A stretch of DNA of 64,000 nucleotides from CAKUFA01 sp963627465. Lineage in GTDB: Bacteria; Bacillota; Clostridia; Christensenellales; Aristaeellaceae. The position numbers and the translations under genes were made by a program. The notes beneath the pieces are model-generated. The model had not been told where the DNA came from. It searched no databases and saw only the letters and a list, made by a program, of their open reading frames with translations. Location: assembly GCA_963627465.1 (NCBI GenBank), contig CAVGBO010000013.1:1-64000 (forward strand), given 5' to 3'. This document shows positions 59,613 through 64,000 of the stretch, in pieces. Positions within the stretch are counted from its first letter, which is position 1. Every line of letters begins with the position of its first letter.

Positions 59613-60179
59613 TTATACATTGTCCGATGCTTGTTCCTTCAGATATTCCTGCTGCCCCAGTTGGAAGGCGTCCTGCCCGTAGCAATCTGCCGCCACCACC
59701 AGCGGAAGATCCTTCAGTGTCAGCCGCTTAATGGACTCAGGGCCCAGATCCTCCCAGGCAATGACCTGGCAGTCCGTCACGCACTGTGCCATCAATGCTG
59801 CTGCTCCGCCCACGGCTGCAAAGTAGACTGCCGGATACTGCTGCATGGCCTGCATGACTTTTTCGCCCCGCATTCCTTTGCCAATCATGCCCCGAAGCCC
59901 CAGGGAAAGTAGGGTAGGCGTGGATGCATCCATCCGGGTGGAAGTAGTCGGGCCAATGGAGCCAACCGGCTTGCCGGGCGGGGTGGGTGTAGGCCCTGCA
60001 TAGTAGATGACTTGTCCTTCCAGCGGCAGGGGCAAGGGCTTTCCTGCCTTGATCAGCTCCATCATCCGCAAATGGGCGGCATCTCTTGCCGTATACACCA
60101 CGCCGCTAAGGAGCACGTGATCCCCTGCATGGAGGGAACGGACTGCTTCTTCATCCAAGGGTGTTGTCAGGTGTTTCAC
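59613..60179 (-). CDS. Class I fumarate hydratase, beta subunit
   Basis: A 188-residue subunit of the Fe-S hydro-lyase tartrate/fumarate family. YAGPTPTPPGKPVGSIGPTTS near residue 60, LRGMIGKG near 95 and VYFAAVGGAAALMA near 118 are the beta-subunit hallmarks. It works with the alpha subunit encoded 18 bp upstream to interconvert fumarate and malate. L-tartrate dehydratase is the main alternative. AGGGAAGGAG precedes the ATG. Confidence 0.92.
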   Translation of the reverse strand: MKHLTTPLDEEAVRSLHAGDHVLLSGVVYTARDAAHLRMMELIKAGKPLPLPLEGQVIYYAGPTPTPPGKPVGSIGPTTSTRMDASTPTLLSLGLRGMIGKGMRGEKVMQAMQQYPAVYFAAVGGAAALMAQCVTDCQVIAWEDLGPESIKRLTLKDLPLVVAADCYGQDAFQLGQQEYLKEQASDNV

Positions 60180-60197
60180 GGTATCGCTCTCCTTCCC

Positions 60198-61037
60198 TTA
60201 CAGCGTGGCTGTTTGATGACGGGTCACGTGGCAGCTTACGTTCACGGCTACCGGCAGGCCTGCAATGTGGGTTGCACCTGCCAGCACATGAAGTCCCAGA
60301 CAAGTAGTTTTGCCGCCCAAGCCTTGGGGGCCAATCCCTGTTGCGTTCACCATCTGCAGCAGTTCATCCTCCAAGGCGGCATAATAGGGATCGCTGTTGT
60401 GCTGCCCCAGCGGCACCATCAGAGCACGCTTGGCCAGTAGGGCAACGCCTTCAAAATCGCTGCCGATGCCGATGCCCAGCACCATGGGCGGGCAGGGATT
60501 GGCGTCTGCTTTCTTCACCGTTTCCAGCACAAAGTCTTTCACGCCTTCCACCCCCTGGGCAGGGGTCAGCATGGTCAGGCGGCTCATGTTTTCACTGCCG
60601 AAGCCTTTGGGTGCTACCGTCAGGGTCACCTGATCCCCAGGCACAAGCCGGGTGTGAATGACGGCCGGGGTGTTGTCCCCGGTATTGACCCGGCGCAGCG
60701 GATCCCCCACCACGCTTTTACGCAACAGGCCGTCGGTGTACCCGGCATGCACGCCGGCATTGACCGCCTGCTCAAAGTCGCCGTCAATGTGCACATCCTG
60801 CCCGATGTCCGCAAACACTACCGCCATGCCTGTATCCTGACAGATGGGCATTTGGGTGTCTCTGGCGATCTGCTGATTTTCCTTCAGCAACTGAAGCAAT
60901 TCTTTGCCGTCTGCAAAGGGCTCTTCCTCCGCCGCTTTGCAAAGGGCGCAGGTCACATCCTCCGGCAGGTTCCGGTTTGCTTCCACGCATAGTCTAGCAA
61001 TGGTTTCCGTGATTTGAGATGCCGGAATCACTCGCAT
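60198..61037 (-). CDS. Class I fumarate hydratase, alpha subunit
   Basis: A 279-residue catalytic 4Fe-4S subunit. Cys66 (PICQDTGM), Cys182 (NPCPP) and Cys246 (GGKTTCLG) fit the cluster ligands. RRVNTGDNTPAVIH and GIGIGSDFEGVALLAKRAL are family signatures. The oxygen-sensitive class I enzyme suits an anaerobe. Its start overlaps the rsmI stop by 10 bp, an unusual pairing of a metabolic gene with an rRNA modifier. Confidence 0.93.
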   Translation of the reverse strand: MRVIPASQITETIARLCVEANRNLPEDVTCALCKAAEEEPFADGKELLQLLKENQQIARDTQMPICQDTGMAVVFADIGQDVHIDGDFEQAVNAGVHAGYTDGLLRKSVVGDPLRRVNTGDNTPAVIHTRLVPGDQVTLTVAPKGFGSENMSRLTMLTPAQGVEGVKDFVLETVKKADANPCPPMVLGIGIGSDFEGVALLAKRALMVPLGQHNSDPYYAALEDELLQMVNATGIGPQGLGGKTTCLGLHVLAGATHIAGLPVAVNVSCHVTRHQTATL

Positions 61038-61903
61038 GATGCTTCTCCTCCATCCAGCAGGCGCTTGATGCGCAGTGCCGCCGCCTTCACGGCATTCTTC
61101 TTTTCTCCCTGCAATACCAGTTCGCTTTGAGCATCCCGCAGGGTCAGTCCTTCCAACAGCAGATCCGTCAGTCTTGCCTCCAGCGATACCTCTGCCGCAA
61201 CTACTTTTTCTTCAGATAATGTCACGTTGTGAAGATCCATCACCAGACAATACTCGCCCTTTTGTGCCTTAGGGTCAGCCTTCAGCATGGACAGCACCTG
61301 CGCCGCCGTGCCTCGAATGGTTTTTTCATGCAGCTTGGTCAGGTCACAGCTAAGGGACAGCATCACCCCGGGCAGGGTGTCCGCAATCACGTCCACCAGC
61401 TCAATCACCCGGTAAGGAGATTCATGTGCCACCGCAATCTTGGGACCTTTGGCAATTTGCAGCAATTTTTCCCGAAGATCCTTCTTTTCCCGGGGCAAAA
61501 AACCATAGAAAGCAAACTCTCTGGTGTCAAATCCGCTGACGGACAAGGCAGACACTGCCGCACAGCAGCCGGGAATGGGGATCACTTCAATCCCCCGCTC
61601 CACCGCCGCATGAACAAGGCCGTATCCCGGATCGGACACGCAGGGCGTGCCTGCATCCGTGGTGATGGCCACGTCAATGTCCTCTGCCAACATTTTGTCT
61701 GCCAGCCAGGTGCCCTTGGTGTCTTCATTATGCTGATGGCAGCTGGTCAAAGGGGTGTGAATGTCAAACACGTGGCAAAGCTTCATGGTCACCCGGGTAT
61801 CTTCCGCCGCAATCAAGGCCACGTTCTTCAGCGTCTCAATGGCACGAGGCGGAAAATCCTCCAGATTGCCGATGGGGGTTGCCACGACGTACAGGGTAGG
61901 CAT
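61028..61903 (-). CDS. rsmI: 16S rRNA cytidine-1402 2'-O-methyltransferase
   Basis: A 291-residue tetrapyrrole-methylase-fold protein. MPTLYVVATPIGNLEDFPPR at the start, AAEDTRVTMKL near 37, SDPGYGLVHAA and IPGCCAAVSALSVSGFDT are RsmI signatures. It methylates the 2'-O of C1402 in 16S rRNA, the same base that RsmH, encoded just upstream, methylates at N4. GGAGGTG lies just before the ATG, which overlaps the rsmH stop (TGATG). Confidence 0.95.
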   Translation of the reverse strand: MPTLYVVATPIGNLEDFPPRAIETLKNVALIAAEDTRVTMKLCHVFDIHTPLTSCHQHNEDTKGTWLADKMLAEDIDVAITTDAGTPCVSDPGYGLVHAAVERGIEVIPIPGCCAAVSALSVSGFDTREFAFYGFLPREKKDLREKLLQIAKGPKIAVAHESPYRVIELVDVIADTLPGVMLSLSCDLTKLHEKTIRGTAAQVLSMLKADPKAQKGEYCLVMDLHNVTLSEEKVVAAEVSLEARLTDLLLEGLTLRDAQSELVLQGEKKNAVKAAALRIKRLLDGGEASCE

Positions 61904-62847
61904 CAGCACACCTCCAGTTTTTCGCACACACGAAGCTTGGCACTGCGAGCCCGAGGATTCCGCTCCACTTCCTCCTCAGAAGGAGGAACAGCACCCTTGG
62001 CCAGCACCTTCACCTGTGGTTTCCGTCCGCAGGTGCAAATGGGTGCCTTGGGCGGACAGATGCAGGGATTCTGCATCCGCTGGAAGCACCGCTTTACAAT
62101 TCGATCCTCCAAAGAATGAAAGGTGATCACCAGCAGTCTTCCCCCGGGCTTCAGGCACTGAATCAGGTCGCACAGAGCCTTGTCCAGGGGATCCAGCTCA
62201 TCATTGACCGCAATGCGGATGGCCTGAAAAGTGCGCCGGGCAGGGTGGCCTTCATCCTTGCGGCGAACCGCCTTGGGGATGGCCGCATCTACCGCATGCA
62301 CTAGGTCAAAGGTGGTAGCCAAGGGCTTCGTCTGTCGATGCTCGCAAATCATGTGGGCAATGCGAGCCGCCCATTTATCTTCCCCGTACTCCCGGATAAT
62401 GCGGGTCAGCTCCGCCTCACTGGCCGTGTTGCACAGTTCTGCTGCCGTGATGCCCTGGGTAGGGTTCATGCGCATGTCCAGCGGTGCATCCTCATGGTAG
62501 GAGAACCCACGCTCCGCATGATCCAACTGAGGGGAGGAAACACCCAGATCCAGCAGTGCGCCGGTCAGCGGAGCAGCTCCTGCCTGCTGAAGCAGCTGCG
62601 CCGCATCATGGAAGTTTCCCGACAGGCCGTGGAAATTCGGATACTTTTGCAGCCTGGCCGTTGCCGCCGCCATGGCCTCCGGATCCCGGTCAATGCCGTA
62701 GAGGGTGGCTTCTCCGCCGCATGCCTCCAAAATGGCGTTGCTGTGACCGCCGCCGCCCAGGGTACCGTCGCAGTAAACCCCATGGGGATCCATGGGCATC
62801 CACTGCAGCACTTCCTGCAGCAGCACAGGTTCGTGGACAAATTCCAT
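61903..62847 (-). CDS. rsmH: 16S rRNA cytosine-1402 N4-methyltransferase
   Basis: A 314-residue MraW family methyltransferase. EFVHEPVLLQEVLQWM is at the N-terminus, the SAM loop YCDGTLGGGGHSNAIL near residue 25, with DLGVSSPQLDHAERGFSY and ITFHSLEDRIVKRCFQ also conserved. It normally heads the dcw cluster. Here it lies between folC and rsmI, not with ftsL or mraY inside the window. The start is set at MEFVHEP with AAAGGA upstream. Confidence 0.96.
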   Translation of the reverse strand: MEFVHEPVLLQEVLQWMPMDPHGVYCDGTLGGGGHSNAILEACGGEATLYGIDRDPEAMAAATARLQKYPNFHGLSGNFHDAAQLLQQAGAAPLTGALLDLGVSSPQLDHAERGFSYHEDAPLDMRMNPTQGITAAELCNTASEAELTRIIREYGEDKWAARIAHMICEHRQTKPLATTFDLVHAVDAAIPKAVRRKDEGHPARRTFQAIRIAVNDELDPLDKALCDLIQCLKPGGRLLVITFHSLEDRIVKRCFQRMQNPCICPPKAPICTCGRKPQVKVLAKGAVPPSEEEVERNPRARSAKLRVCEKLEVC

Positions 62848-62873
62848 GCAGGTGTTTCCTTTCTCTTTCATGT

Positions 62874-64000
62874 TTAGCTTACAGGCAGCTTCAGCAGGTT
62901 CCGAAGCCCGCCTGCAAAGTACAAAGATCCGGCCGCAAGGATGATGCCATCCTCCTCCGTAAGTTTTTTCGCTTGCTTCAGCCCTTCTTCTAAGGTAGGG
63001 GCAGGGGTTGCCGCCACGCCCACCGTGCGCAGATGCATGGCGTACTCTTCCGCATTCATGCTGCGTGGGCTATCCGGCGTAACCGTTACGGCAGTATCTG
63101 CCAGCTGTGCCAAAGCCGTCAGCATCTCCGGCTGAAGCTTTTCCGCCAGCACGCCGCTGAGGAGGACTCGCCGTTTATCCTGCAAATGATGCTGCACAAA
63201 GGTCAGCAGTGCCTGCACCCCCTGAGCATTGTGGGCGCCGTCAATCAGGATGCGTCCGCACCACTCCAGCCTTGCAGGCCACACAGTGGCTGCCAGTCCC
63301 TGACGCACGGCTTCCTCCGGCAGACGGAAACCTTGCTTCCGCAATTCTTCCACCATGGCCAGCACCGTCATCACGTTGGTTAACTGATGCTCCCCCGGCA
63401 GGGCAATCTGCACATCCTGCCAGGTTTCTTCCAGTTGGTAGGTTGCTATAGAATCATGCGCCGTGCACGACCAATGAAGCAGCTGTTCCATGGTCAATTG
63501 GCGCAGAGGAGCCTGCCGCTTCTCTGCCTCCCGGGCAAATACGGCTGCAACGCTTGCCTCTGCCGGATGACACACCACAGGCACATTTTGCTTGATAATG
63601 CCAGCTTTTTCCCCGGCAATTGCTTCCACCGTATCCCCAAGGAAATGCATATGATCCAGCCCAATGGCTGCAATGCCGCACAGGCAAGGCTGCACCACGT
63701 TAGTGGGATCCAGTCGCCCCCCAAGGCCTACCTCCACCACGGCCACATCCACCTGTTCGCCTTCAAAGGCGGACAGAGCCAACGCCGTGCCCATTTCAAA
63801 AGGGGTAGGTTGCAGGCCTTCAGTGGCTTCCAGCAAGCGATTGCCGTACAGCTCCATTTGTTCTTCGCTGATCAGCCGACCGTTCAGGCGGATTCGCTCC
63901 TCGTACCTTTGCAGAAAAGGAGAGGTATATAATCCCGTCCGGTAGCCTGCGCAGCGCAAAATGCTTTCCAGCATGGCGCAGGTGCTCCCCTTACCATTGG
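62874..64000 (-). CDS. folC: Folylpolyglutamate/dihydrofolate synthase, 5' end outside window
   Basis: A partial gene that continues past the right edge. The visible part begins with NGKGSTCAMLESIL, the end of the FolC P-loop (usually GTNGKGS), so the true start lies about 45-50 codons upstream. FEMGTALALSAFEGEQVDVAVVEVGLGGRLDPTNV and GIAAIGLDHMHFLGDT are conserved Mur-ligase-type segments, and the C-terminal domain is complete. It adds glutamate to folates or makes dihydrofolate. It ends 27 bp before the rsmH start. Confidence 0.93.
   Translation of the reverse strand, partial: NGKGSTCAMLESILRCAGYRTGLYTSPFLQRYEERIRLNGRLISEEQMELYGNRLLEATEGLQPTPFEMGTALALSAFEGEQVDVAVVEVGLGGRLDPTNVVQPCLCGIAAIGLDHMHFLGDTVEAIAGEKAGIIKQNVPVVCHPAEASVAAVFAREAEKRQAPLRQLTMEQLLHWSCTAHDSIATYQLEETWQDVQIALPGEHQLTNVMTVLAMVEELRKQGFRLPEEAVRQGLAATVWPARLEWCGRILIDGAHNAQGVQALLTFVQHHLQDKRRVLLSGVLAEKLQPEMLTALAQLADTAVTVTPDSPRSMNAEEYAMHLRTVGVAATPAPTLEEGLKQAKKLTEEDGIILAAGSLYFAGGLRNLLKLPVS

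Overview
The window is a dense chromosomal segment of a GC-rich, low-redundancy Firmicute, most likely an uncultured or gut-type clostridial lineage (class Clostridia). The evidence is the IspH-ribosomal protein S1 fusion, a V/A-type ATPase operon in bacterial order, a HutP-like gene beside cmk, YerC/TrpR-type and YitT proteins, sigma-A style promoters (TTGACA/TATAAT with 17-bp spacers) and strong AGGAGG ribosome binding sites. Taxonomy is inferred from gene content only. No prophage, insertion sequence or CRISPR array was seen.

Layout. 1-4.9 kb: a phosphonate gene trio (PEP mutase, nucleotidyltransferase, phosphonopyruvate decarboxylase) and an lrgAB pair, all on the minus strand and bracketed by two same-orientation copies of a roughly 200-bp structured repeat. 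5-9.2 kb: a Gfo/Idh/MocA oxidoreductase, then a three-gene operon for a MotAB/ZorAB-like ion-driven motor with a long coiled-coil stator arm and a small membrane-anchored partner. 9.5-15 kb: a cupin-type repressor with two evident operators, followed by a polyamine ABC transporter (potABC) with two tandem binding-protein genes. 15.1-21.7 kb: the phosphate regulon. A divergent pstS, whose two lobes are in circularly permuted order, faces pstCAB-phoU-phoB-phoR, and both promoters carry 11-bp-periodic Pho boxes.

21.8-31.2 kb: a nine-subunit V-type ATPase operon, with Na+-type ligand residues in its K subunit, headed by upp, whose leader may contain an attenuator. 31.3-36.9 kb: a cell-wall peptide and D-amino-acid operon (S66 carboxypeptidase, M55 D-aminopeptidase, M20 amidohydrolase, alanine racemase, penicillin-binding-type serine hydrolase) plus a FlK-like thioesterase. 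37-42.5 kb: ligA, pcrA, yerC, tmRNA, tRNA-Met and initiator tRNA-fMet, all on the minus strand.

42.7-47.9 kb: plus-strand genes hutP-like, cmk, plsC, ispH-rpsA and an rRNA m5C methyltransferase. 47.9-53.3 kb: a Y-family polymerase with a candidate SOS box, then YitT, a DUF606-type transporter, a TrmH-family methyltransferase and a SEC-C protein. 53.3-59.6 kb: a secreted protein and a cytidylate-kinase-like protein (minus), then a Gld-type ABC export operon with GldG-like and DUF4340 proteins (plus). 59.6-64 kb: fumarase beta and alpha, rsmI, rsmH and a folC that runs off the right edge.

The most unusual items are the ZorAB-like motor without Zorya effectors, the permuted PstS, and the structured repeats whose stems differ by compensatory changes.
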